6,698 nt of DNA from Facklamia sp964471435. GTDB lineage: Bacteria > Bacillota > Bacilli > Lactobacillales > Aerococcaceae. This document shows, in pieces, positions 1-4,911 of the stretch. The first letter of the stretch is position 1. Every line of letters begins with the position of its first letter. The notes below the pieces were generated by a model, which saw nothing but the letters and a program-made list of their open reading frames with translations, searched no databases and was not told the origin of the DNA. The position numbers were made by a program, and so were the translations under genes. The stretch covers positions 1 through 6,698 of the forward strand of contig CAYYGA010000072.1 in the NCBI GenBank assembly GCA_964471435.1, given 5' to 3'.

Positions 1-1154
1 AGATGATGCATCAACCAAAACCATATATAAGGAAACAAAGTATCTGGAATTGCAGCTGCTACGATAAAGCCGGCCAGCCAGGTAAACACAAATTTACTAT
101 TCGAACTATCTCTTTTTATACTCAAGCGGTAAGACAAAATGACCGAACGTATATAATAAGTTCCATACAGTCCGCCAATGAGAATACCGTTAGCCGTCAA
201 AAATCCGATAAACCAATTATGCATCAAACTTAAATTACCCGTCCAATTAAAAGGAAACTCACTTAAATAATAACTTACATTCCCCGCTCCAACACCCAGT
301 CCATAGGAGTTCTTTAAATACTCTCTCCCATTGCGAACCAGGTTCAAACGGATCACTGCCGAGCTGTCACCGGCTAGGTAGGCGTAAATATCATTATAGA
401 AGACTATCAGTAAAAAACTGCTGACTAGCATTCCTAAAATAATCACACTGATTCGAATCTGCCGTTCTTTAATATGTAAAAAAAGATAAAGTCCCAAAGA
501 TAGGACAGTCGCACCTGCAATTCCTCTAGAACCCGCAAACACAATCAGCCCAAAACTGGATACAATTAAAATATATTTTATAAACATGGTTAGTTCCTGC
601 CATTTAGGCTTTTCAAACAAATCGGTCGGTAAAGCCAAGGCATAAAACAATGAGAAGAACATCATCAAGGCATAATCATTAATATTCCTAAAAAACCAAG
701 TGGGATTCCCCAGAGTAAGATTGAACTGAAGCACTTGACCGATGGATAAATGAAGCTGCTGATTAAAAACAAAGTACCAGCCGATTAAATGATGAACCGC
801 TAAAATTAACATAATATACCAGGATAATAGCTTGCGCCACTGAGTGTCTGAGCCTAGCATTGTTAAGACGAGACAACATACCAGGCTCACTCCGATGATT
901 CCTACAGCATTTAACCAGCTGCTGTAAGTCTTCACCCAAAAAACAGATAAGATAGACCAGGAAAAGACCAGTAACATTAATATGCTGTAGGGATTCAATA
1001 AATCTCTAACCACAAACTCTTTATCTGACCAAGCTTTAATCATCACTAAACTCAACAAAATTGATAGCCCTGCTAAAAACCATAGATGATTTTCAAAGGG
1101 AAAGAAAGCCACCGCTATACCCAGCATTAATCCTAACTTTAATAACTCCTTCAT
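1..1154 (-). CDS. O-antigen ligase/Wzy-like polysaccharide polymerase, C-terminus beyond window
   Basis: The minus-strand frame opens at ATG 1154 and runs to the left edge without a stop (384 codons visible, C-terminus missing). An in-frame TAA lies four codons before the ATG, and a weak AGGT ribosome binding site lies 6 nt upstream. The protein is almost wholly hydrophobic, with many membrane segments. Landmarks of the O-antigen ligase/polymerase (Wzy_C) family are visible: FRNINDYA near residues 155-162, GSRG at 208-211, RLNLVRNG at 269-276 before a large extracytoplasmic region, GVGAGN at 287-292 and HNWF at 312-315. Members join lipid-linked sugar repeat units or transfer glycans at the outer face of the membrane; TuaE of teichuronic acid synthesis has a comparable layout. 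I infer a role in capsule or cell-wall polysaccharide synthesis. The sugar specificity cannot be read, and no glycosyltransferase neighbour is visible. Family assignment is fairly sure; exact role is not. Confidence 0.85.
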   Translation of the reverse strand, partial: MKELLKLGLMLGIAVAFFPFENHLWFLAGLSILLSLVMIKAWSDKEFVVRDLLNPYSILMLLVFSWSILSVFWVKTYSSWLNAVGIIGVSLVCCLVLTMLGSDTQWRKLLSWYIMLILAVHHLIGWYFVFNQQLHLSIGQVLQFNLTLGNPTWFFRNINDYALMMFFSLFYALALPTDLFEKPKWQELTMFIKYILIVSSFGLIVFAGSRGIAGATVLSLGLYLFLHIKERQIRISVIILGMLVSSFLLIVFYNDIYAYLAGDSSAVIRLNLVRNGREYLKNSYGLGVGAGNVSYYLSEFPFNWTGNLSLMHNWFIGFLTANGILIGGLYGTYYIRSVILSYRLSIKRDSSNSKFVFTWLAGFIVAAAIPDTLFPYIWFWLMHH

Positions 1155-1202
1155 AATATTACCTACTTATATCTATTTTATAACTCTTAACTGCTCACCC
1201 TC

Positions 1203-1230
1203 ATTATAGAACAAATTAGATAAAAATGAA
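1203..1230 (-). promoter_or_regulatory. Candidate promoter of the Wzy-like gene
   Basis: On the minus strand there is a perfect TATAAT at 1208-1203, with a poor -35 (TTCATT, 1230-1225) at 16 bp. A better hexamer, TTTACA (1236-1231), lies 22 bp away, which is too far. Transcription would begin near 1196, giving a leader of about 40 nt. It separates the polymerase gene from the metQ operon upstream. Confidence 0.4.
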
Positions 1231-1287
1231 TGTAAAGCTATTTAATAGAAGTCAGCTTAATATATCTTACTGGTTAACGACTGACTA

Positions 1288-1461
1288 TTATTCCCCAGCT
1301 GCTTGTGCTTCTGCCACTAAGTCCCAAGCTGGAATACTGCCGCCTAAAGTTACTTCTTCTATTTTTTCGGCTACATCATCCGTTTGATACAATTCAACAA
1401 TTTTCAAATAGAGGGGGTTATCTTGATCTTCTTCACGGGCAACTATATTATTCACCCGGTC
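1288..1461 (-). CDS. metQ: MetQ/NlpA-family methionine-binding lipoprotein, 3' end only
   Basis: Only the last 57 codons are present; the rest lies in the assembly gap. The frame ends in a tandem TAA TAG stop. The visible C-terminus begins DRVNNIVAREEDQDNP, continues with LKIVELYQTDDV at residues 19-30 of the fragment, and carries GGSIPAWD near the end. This is the typical ending of NlpA/MetQ solute-binding lipoproteins: an N-x-IVAR segment, a helix with a YQ(S/T)D(D/E)V motif, and G(G/A)-x-(I/V)-P-(A/G)-W. MetQ is membrane-anchored and delivers L- or D-methionine to the MetNI ABC transporter. The Met-specific T-box beyond the gap points the same way. Whether metN and metI also lie in the gap or elsewhere cannot be seen. 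No convincing terminator follows the stop. Paralogues for other substrates exist in this family, but the T-box favours methionine. Confidence 0.82.
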   Translation of the reverse strand, partial: DRVNNIVAREEDQDNPLYLKIVELYQTDDVAEKIEEVTLGGSIPAWDLVAEAQAAGE

Positions 1462-1561
1462 NNNNNNNNNNNNNNNNNNNNNNNNNNNNNNNNNNNNNNN
1501 NNNNNNNNNNNNNNNNNNNNNNNNNNNNNNNNNNNNNNNNNNNNNNNNNNNNNNNNNNNNN
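1462..1561. other. Assembly gap (100 N)
   Basis: Exactly 100 N, the usual placeholder for a gap of unknown size. It hides the start of the gene controlled by the T-box, and the signal peptide, lipobox and most of the MetQ-like protein. A full metQ alone would need several hundred bases more than remain, so the true gap is probably larger than 100 bases. Confidence 0.98.
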
Positions 1562-1581
1562 CCTTTTTTATTATTTTAAAC

Positions 1582-1611
1582 AAAAAAATCCCGCCCTTGA
1601 AAAGGACGAGA
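1582..1611 (-). terminator. T-box-controlled intrinsic terminator
   Basis: The 10-bp stem pairs RNA positions 1611-1602 with 1598-1589 (two G-U pairs), has a 3-nt UUC loop, and is followed by seven U (1588-1582). Its 5' arm contains the CGUCCUUU segment that also forms the 3' strand of the antiterminator, so the two folds exclude each other. Confidence 0.9.
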
Positions 1612-1863
1612 GTTAACTTCGTGTTACCACCTTTGTTCCTTATGTTATTGCTAACATAAGCTCAGACAATACGTCGACTTTGAAAGTCGATTATATTGAG
1701 GCAAGGATAACGGCTGCATCCGTTCATTCTTATTGCAAGGCATACAGAATGAATGCTCAGCGGCCATTTTCAATTAAGTATTACTTACCTGCTTTCACCA
1801 CCCACAGGCTCTCTTTCAAAGTACCCTCAATTTACTTTCCGCTTCAAAGCTTTTGTTTTCTTG
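1582..1863 (-). promoter_or_regulatory. Methionine-specific T-box riboswitch leader
   Basis: The minus-strand RNA has the full T-box layout. Stem I closes with AGCGG (1843-1839) pairing to CCGCU (1763-1759), flanked by GA steps like the usual kink-turn. The distal part carries the familiar AGAGAGC and GGTGGTGAAA segments. The specifier position reads AUG (1767-1765), preceded by AAA and followed by the purine G, in the same context as the UAC of Bacillus subtilis tyrS; this predicts tRNA-Met. A hairpin with 7-bp arms lies at 1674-1690. Stem III is a perfect 9-bp hairpin with a GCAA tetraloop (1639-1660). The T-box core GGUGGUAACACG is at 1631-1620; its UGGU would pair with an ACCA tRNA end, fitting the discriminator A of tRNA-Met. 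The antiterminator (1630-1634/1601-1605 and 1620-1622/1606-1608) competes with the terminator. Uncharged tRNA-Met would allow read-through into the methionine transport gene(s) hidden in the gap. Confidence 0.93.
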
Positions 1864-1869
1864 AACCTT

Positions 1870-1898
1870 ACTATAAAATATTTAAATGAGAAAAGCAA
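1870..1898 (-). promoter_or_regulatory. Promoter of the T-box leader
   Basis: On the minus strand, -35 TTGCTT (1898-1893) and -10 TATAGT (1875-1870) are separated by exactly 17 bp. The start would fall near 1863, about 20 nt before Stem I of the T-box, which is the usual distance. This supports both the promoter and the riboswitch boundary. Confidence 0.75.
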
Positions 1899-1945
1899 GC
1901 TTAAAATGATAACAACTTAATAAATCAAGTTTTTACTAATCTTTA

Positions 1946-1965
1946 TTTAATCAAAACCGATTAAA
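1946..1965. repeat. 20-bp palindrome in divergent intergenic region
   Basis: Perfect 7-bp arms TTTAATC and GATTAAA are separated by 6 bp. The element lies between two divergent promoters, about 48 bp from the -35 of the T-box promoter and 45 bp from the -35 of the lactonase promoter. This is suitable for a dimeric regulator site, but AT-rich DNA makes such arms fairly common. Apart from this and the promoters, I see nothing else in 1899-2009. Confidence 0.4.
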
Positions 1966-2009
1966 CTACTGTTAATAGCTACTAAAGCCTTCTTTAATAG
2001 TCGAATTGT

Positions 2010-2038
2010 TTGGTTAAGCTGAAACAGATTGGTAAAAT
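2010..2038 (+). promoter_or_regulatory. Promoter of the SMP-30-like gene
   Basis: TTGGTT (2010-2015) and TAAAAT (2033-2038) have a 17-bp spacer. Transcription would begin around 2045, giving a leader of only about 20-30 nt before the start codon, enough for the Shine-Dalgarno. Confidence 0.6.
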
Positions 2039-2063
2039 CAAGTAAGTAATCAAGGATGAAAGG

Positions 2064-2897
2064 ATGAGAATAATGACTCAAGACTATAAACCAGAACTTG
2101 TCTTTTATGCCGGAAACACTCTATTAGAAGGTCCATTATGGGACGAGGATAATCAACTGCTTTACTTTATAGCAATCGATGACAAAATCATTTACAGCTT
2201 GGATGAAAAGACTACTGAAATCAAAGCTTATGTCACAAATAGTCCTGTGGGTGCGGCAGTCTTAGACCAAAAAGGTCACATTATATCAGCTGAAAAAGAC
2301 GGTATTTATTTTATAGATATTGAAACCAAAAAACGCACCTTATTTATGCAGCCTAATGAAGATAACCGCCTGCGTTATAATGATGGTAAACTGGATTCGA
2401 GAGGACGCTTTTTTATAGGAACGATGGGATATGAAGAAGATATTGAAGGTGCCGCCAGTTTATATGTGGTTGAAGATGGTCAAGCTAAAGAACTCTTAAC
2501 AGATCTTACTTTATCAAATGGTATCGGCTGGTCGAAAGATAACAAAATCTTTTATCATATCGATACACCTACTAAAAAAGTTATGAAATATGATTATGAT
2601 GAAAAAGCAGCCACCCTATCAAATGAACGAATTGCGGTTGAAATTCCAGGAGATGGGTCGCCAGATGGAATGTGTGTAGATATTGATGATAATATATGGG
2701 TGGCAGAATATGGTGGCAGACGAATCTGCAAATGGAATCCTGATACTGGAGAACAAATACTTGAAATACCAATGCCTGTTTCGAATATTACTTCCTGTTG
2801 CTTAGGTGGGGCTGATAAAAACTATCTTTACATCACTACAGCTCAAGCAGACGACGAACCATTATCTGGAGGCTTGTTTAAAGTTAAAATTCGTTAA
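2064..2897 (+). CDS. SMP-30/gluconolactonase/LRE-family (regucalcin-like) protein
   Basis: A complete 277-residue, soluble, six-bladed beta-propeller hydrolase with no signal peptide. The divalent-metal ligands of regucalcin are recognisable: E22 in LLEGPLWD, N152 in LSNGIGWS and D201 in GSPDGMCVD. The substrate-side residues R104, N106 and D107 lie in LRYNDGKLDSRGRFFIGTM. The C-terminus SGGLFKVKI closes the propeller. Family members hydrolyse sugar-acid lactones, and some act on other esters. No sugar dehydrogenase or uptake gene adjoins it, so the substrate is open. Two starts are possible: ATG 2064 (AAGG at 2052-2055) or ATG 2073, three codons later (AAAGGA at 2059-2064, 8 nt away). The second has the better Shine-Dalgarno, so the true protein may be 274 residues. 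The gene has its own promoter and no clear terminator, so its transcript may enter the downstream RNA/abiF region. Confidence 0.92.
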   Translation: MRIMTQDYKPELVFYAGNTLLEGPLWDEDNQLLYFIAIDDKIIYSLDEKTTEIKAYVTNSPVGAAVLDQKGHIISAEKDGIYFIDIETKKRTLFMQPNEDNRLRYNDGKLDSRGRFFIGTMGYEEDIEGAASLYVVEDGQAKELLTDLTLSNGIGWSKDNKIFYHIDTPTKKVMKYDYDEKAATLSNERIAVEIPGDGSPDGMCVDIDDNIWVAEYGGRRICKWNPDTGEQILEIPMPVSNITSCCLGGADKNYLYITTAQADDEPLSGGLFKVKIR

Positions 2898-2936
2898 TAT
2901 TTATCTTATATCAAAGTTTATAACTACCCTTATCAG

Positions 2937-2980
2937 TTGATTGACTTTAATTGAAATTTAAACTAAGCTGAAATGAGAAT
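2937..2980 (+). promoter_or_regulatory. Candidate promoter(s) for the AbiF-associated RNA
   Basis: Three overlapping possibilities: TTGATT (2937) with TAAACT (2959) at 16 bp; TTGACT (2941) with TAAGCT (2964) at 17 bp; and TTGAAA (2951) with GAGAAT (2975) at 18 bp. The last would start transcription at about 2986, exactly at the base of the structured RNA. None is strong, and the sequence does not decide between them. Confidence 0.4.
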
Positions 2981-2985
2981 ACGAC

Positions 2986-3035
2986 AGCTCTCCAGTCATT
3001 GAATTGACACAGGTACGCCTGACGGGGAGTTTTTT
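2986..3035 (+). ncRNA. Candidate AbiF RNA (structured RNA upstream of abiF)
   Basis: About 50 nt (up to about 65 if it starts near 2971) can fold compactly. An outer helix AGCUCUCC (2986-2993) pairs with GGGGAGUU (3024-3031) and encloses two hairpins: GUCA-UUGAAU-UGAC (2995-3008) and CAGG-UACG-CCUG (3010-3021). A six-U run ends it (3030-3035). An alternative fold pairs GUCA (2995-2998) with UGAC (3020-3023), extending the outer stem by four pairs around a bulged A. From memory, a conserved 'AbiF RNA' motif is reported upstream of Abi_2 genes, and recent work describes AbiF with a neighbouring ncRNA as an RNA-based toxin-antitoxin. Position, size and terminal U-run fit, but I cannot compare this RNA with the published consensus here. 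It may act as a small RNA that neutralises AbiF, as an attenuator of abiF, or both. Confidence 0.6.
2986..3035 (+). terminator. Intrinsic terminator between RNA and abiF
   Basis: A GC-rich stem (CUCUCC with GGGGAG, extendable by GUCA/UGAC) is followed at once by TTTTTT (3030-3035). It ends only 6 nt before the abiF Shine-Dalgarno. AbiF mRNA from any upstream promoter must therefore read through it, which would keep AbiF scarce relative to the RNA. Confidence 0.65.
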
Positions 3036-3041
3036 ATAATT

Positions 3042-3058
3042 AGAGGAGAATATATTTG
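3042..3058 (+). promoter_or_regulatory. Ribosome binding site and TTG start of abiF
   Basis: AGAGGAG (3042-3048) lies 7 nt before TTG 3056. This strong Shine-Dalgarno supports the rare TTG start. The encoded N-terminus also fits the family, which begins close to the first conserved L-x-x-RG segment. Confidence 0.75.
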
Positions 3059-4051
3059 ACCTTATACCAAAACCTGTCCCACAAGAAGTTAGTTGATTTA
3101 CTTTCTGCTCGAGGCATGAAATTTAAAAATAAAAAGCGGGCCGAAGAGACGCTGCAGTATATTTCTTATTATAAAATCAAGGAATTTGCGGAACCCTTTT
3201 TAAAAATAAATGAACAAACTAATGAACCGGCTGATACGAGCTATAAAAATATTTCATTTGAACAAGTGCTTAGCAGGTATTATCAAGATAAAAATTTTAG
3301 ACTTTATATTTTGCACGCTATTGAGGATATCGAAGTAGCGCTCGCAGCTCAAATAGCTTCTGTTATTGGTGATACAACGGACGAATACGGTTATCTCGCC
3401 TTTAGTAATTGGACTGACATTGCTAATAACAGTAAAAATTTGATTGAGAAAAAACAGGAAGATATAAAAAAGGAAATCCGTTTTCAAGTCTATGCGAGAA
3501 GAAGTTCTGACCGTGATTTAGATGAGAAACTTACCTACGGGTTAAACTCAGATTACCCGCCGGTTTGGAAAGCAATCACTATGTTGACCTTTGGCAGTTT
3601 AGTTCAAATGCTTGAGATTATGTCCAGAAAAAGAATTACAGTTATTTCTAACTATTTTAATTGTAGCAATGATGAATTAGTTTCATGGATGAAATGTTTA
3701 AATCTCATCCGAAATATTTCAGCTCATAATTCAAATGTGATCGACTTAAAAATTAAAAACCCACCCCTTGCAAGACCAGAGTGGGAAAATTATTTATATG
3801 AATACAAAGCAAATGTTACAACCGACCGCATGGCTTTGCCGATTCTAATTTTACGTTATTTAATGCTGCAAATTAATCCTCGCTACCAATTTGAAAACAT
3901 AAACAATGCTTTACAAAATTTAATCGGCGATGATTTAGCAACAGCAAATTATTTTGGCTTCAAGTCAGTCCAAAGTGTCCATCAATTGTTTCCAGCCCCT
4001 AAAAGCCGGAAACAAAGACATAAATTTAAACGCAAAAATAAACGTAAATAA
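3056..4051 (+). CDS. abiF: AbiF/AbiD-like abortive infection protein (Abi_2 family, HEPN RNase)
   Basis: A complete 331-residue, soluble protein with Abi_2 family landmarks in order: L-x-x-RGM at residues 16-21, ISYYKIKEFAEPF at 36-48, the FEQVLSRYYQDKNFRLYILHAIEDIEVAL block at 68-96 (Y-x-x-D-x-x-x-R, then E-x-IEV), WKAITMLTFGSLVQMLE at 171-187, and RNISAH at 219-224. The last is the R-N-x-x-x-H motif of HEPN ribonucleases. Abi_2 proteins (AbiD, AbiF) stop phage growth by halting the infected cell and are thought to act on RNA. The last 16 residues contain 11 Lys/Arg, suggesting RNA contact. The gene starts with TTG behind a terminator, which suggests low basal expression. The structured RNA just upstream is the probable partner. 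No methylase or second protein antitoxin is adjacent. Family confidence is high; substrate and trigger are unknown. Confidence 0.92.
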   Translation: MTLYQNLSHKKLVDLLSARGMKFKNKKRAEETLQYISYYKIKEFAEPFLKINEQTNEPADTSYKNISFEQVLSRYYQDKNFRLYILHAIEDIEVALAAQIASVIGDTTDEYGYLAFSNWTDIANNSKNLIEKKQEDIKKEIRFQVYARRSSDRDLDEKLTYGLNSDYPPVWKAITMLTFGSLVQMLEIMSRKRITVISNYFNCSNDELVSWMKCLNLIRNISAHNSNVIDLKIKNPPLARPEWENYLYEYKANVTTDRMALPILILRYLMLQINPRYQFENINNALQNLIGDDLATANYFGFKSVQSVHQLFPAPKSRKQRHKFKRKNKRK

Positions 4052-4077
4052 AAGAAGGTGCTGAATCAGTAATTTAC

Positions 4078-4554
4078 TTAGTTAATTTCATGGGTGTGCT
4101 CAGTTTTAGGATTAAAATCTCTCACATTACGGGCAACTTTACAATTTGCCATGAACTCTAACGCAGGTTCAATATGTTCTTTGGGGAAGCTGTCAGGAAA
4201 AACGACATGTGTTTTAAAAGTATCGACTTCTTCCCCTCTTTTGATAAATTCATTTCCTTCTTCATCAGTGACTAGTTCAGTTTCAACATGATCAATATCC
4301 AAATTGATGGTGATGTCTTTAAAATCCAGCCCTTCTCTAGTACAATAATGTCTTAAATAAGATGCCTGACAGGAGTTAAAAGCTGCTAAAAAGGTCGAAA
4401 AAGGAGTTGGAAACTCCTCATCTCCTCCTCGTTCTTCAGGATAATCGGTAATGATTGAAAAATTGACTGCCTCGCTGGTTTGATAATACTCCTTTAAATT
4501 CACCTTATTTTCTGCTTGTAAATTACCAATGAATCGTGTTTCTACAAATGCCAT
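4078..4554 (-). CDS. OsmC/Ohr-family peroxiredoxin-like protein
   Basis: A complete 158-residue, cytoplasmic protein. The start ATG 4554 has GAGGG five bases upstream. The OsmC-fold hallmarks are present: GGDEEFPTPFSTFLAAFNSC at residues 43-62 leading to the first reactive-type cysteine (C62), and a second cysteine (C138) in FMANCKVARN, with a large beta-sheet between. A third cysteine, C71, follows the first helix. Canonical members reduce organic hydroperoxides using the two cysteines as a redox pair, and the dimer forms the active sites. The acidic stretch near residues 86-112 is longer than in compact Ohr proteins, so this is more an OsmC/YhfA-type than a true Ohr. The gene converges on abiF with only 26 bp between the stops and no clear terminator. 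A CATAAT-like -10 lies at 4608-4603, but I find no good -35. Confidence 0.88.
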   Translation of the reverse strand: MAFVETRFIGNLQAENKVNLKEYYQTSEAVNFSIITDYPEERGGDEEFPTPFSTFLAAFNSCQASYLRHYCTREGLDFKDITINLDIDHVETELVTDEEGNEFIKRGEEVDTFKTHVVFPDSFPKEHIEPALEFMANCKVARNVRDFNPKTEHTHEIN

Positions 4555-4577
4555 TTAATCCCTCTTTCTTAAAATAA

Positions 4578-4592
4578 AAACCAAAATATGGT
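4578..4592. repeat. Short inverted repeat in the osmC-family leader
   Basis: AACCA and TGGTT arms flank AAATA, about 14 bp upstream of the Shine-Dalgarno of the OsmC-family gene. It could be an operator half-site pair, but it is short and may be chance. Confidence 0.2.
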
Positions 4593-4638
4593 TAGGGTAA
4601 TTAATTATGTCCCTTTTTTTCTATCTAGCCTACCTTAT

Positions 4639-4738
4639 NNNNNNNNNNNNNNNNNNNNNNNNNNNNNNNNNNNNNNNNNNNNNNNNNNNNNNNNNNNNNN
4701 NNNNNNNNNNNNNNNNNNNNNNNNNNNNNNNNNNNNNN
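4639..4738. other. Assembly gap (100 N)
   Basis: Exactly 100 N, true size unknown. It interrupts the region between the OsmC-family gene and ilvA. In the 357-bp gene-free stretch 4555-4911 I see only the osmC leader, this gap, the hairpin terminator at 4789-4822 and the ilvA ribosome binding site. Confidence 0.98.
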
Positions 4739-4768
4739 TTTATCTAATTGAGTTCCTGCTTTGCGTGC

Positions 4769-4796
4769 GGTGCTCAGTCTGTTTATCCAGAGCATC
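4769..4796 (+). promoter_or_regulatory. Possible antiterminator helix of an ilvA leader
   Basis: GGUGCUC (4769-4775) can pair with GAGCAUC (4790-4796), seven pairs with one G-U. GAGCAUC is also the core of the 5' arm of the terminator that follows, so the two helices exclude each other, as in an attenuator. The segment lacks the GGUGGNACC core, so it is not a standard T-box. The rest of any leader would be in the gap. Confidence 0.35.
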
Positions 4797-4822
4797 CCAC
4801 TAGCTGAGGGATGCTCTTTTTT
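4789..4822 (+). terminator. Strong intrinsic terminator upstream of ilvA
   Basis: A perfect 10-bp stem AGAGCATCCC (4789-4798) with GGGATGCTCT (4808-4817), a 9-nt loop and six T (4817-4822). It either ends a transcript beginning in the gap or works as an attenuator for ilvA, whose start codon is 90 bp on. No convincing promoter lies between the terminator and ilvA, which favours attenuation. Confidence 0.9.
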
Positions 4823-4911
4823 ATTAATATACTTTTAAATAACTCTCCTATATCAGGCAATAAAGAACACTAGCTATTCACTTTTATCAATTATCTCAGG
4901 AGGAAATATAC

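Noticed and set aside
3..233. Plus-strand 76-codon open frame at the left edge
   Set aside because: Antisense to the clearly coding Wzy-like gene, with no family resemblance.
1250..1290. AGTCAG/CTGACT inverted repeat after the metQ stop as a terminator
   Set aside because: The stem is six pairs with a loop of about 26 nt and no U-run follows. Too weak to call.
1305..1889. Plus-strand open frames across the first gap and the T-box region
   Set aside because: They run through N or lie antisense to the MetQ fragment and the T-box leader. No ribosome binding site or family resemblance is visible.
2020..2033. Possible catabolite-response (cre) site TGAAACAGATTGGT in the lactonase promoter
   Set aside because: The left half fits the cre consensus, but the central CG and the right half do not.
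3004..3040. Perfect consensus hexamers TTGACA (3004-3009) and TATAAT (3035-3040) just before abiF, looking like a promoter
   Set aside because: The spacer is 25 bp, far beyond the usual 16-18. A start downstream of this TATAAT would also remove the Shine-Dalgarno. TATAAT here is the end of the terminator U-run plus following bases.
4593..4619. AGGG...CCCT followed by seven T on the plus strand as a terminator for abiF
   Set aside because: Only four contiguous pairs form, and it lies more than 500 bp beyond the abiF stop, upstream of the start of the opposing gene.
4588..4803. Plus-strand open frame spanning the second gap and ending inside the terminator hairpin
   Set aside because: Half of it is N, the rest is an odd Cys/Leu-rich peptide, and the stop lies in the terminator loop.
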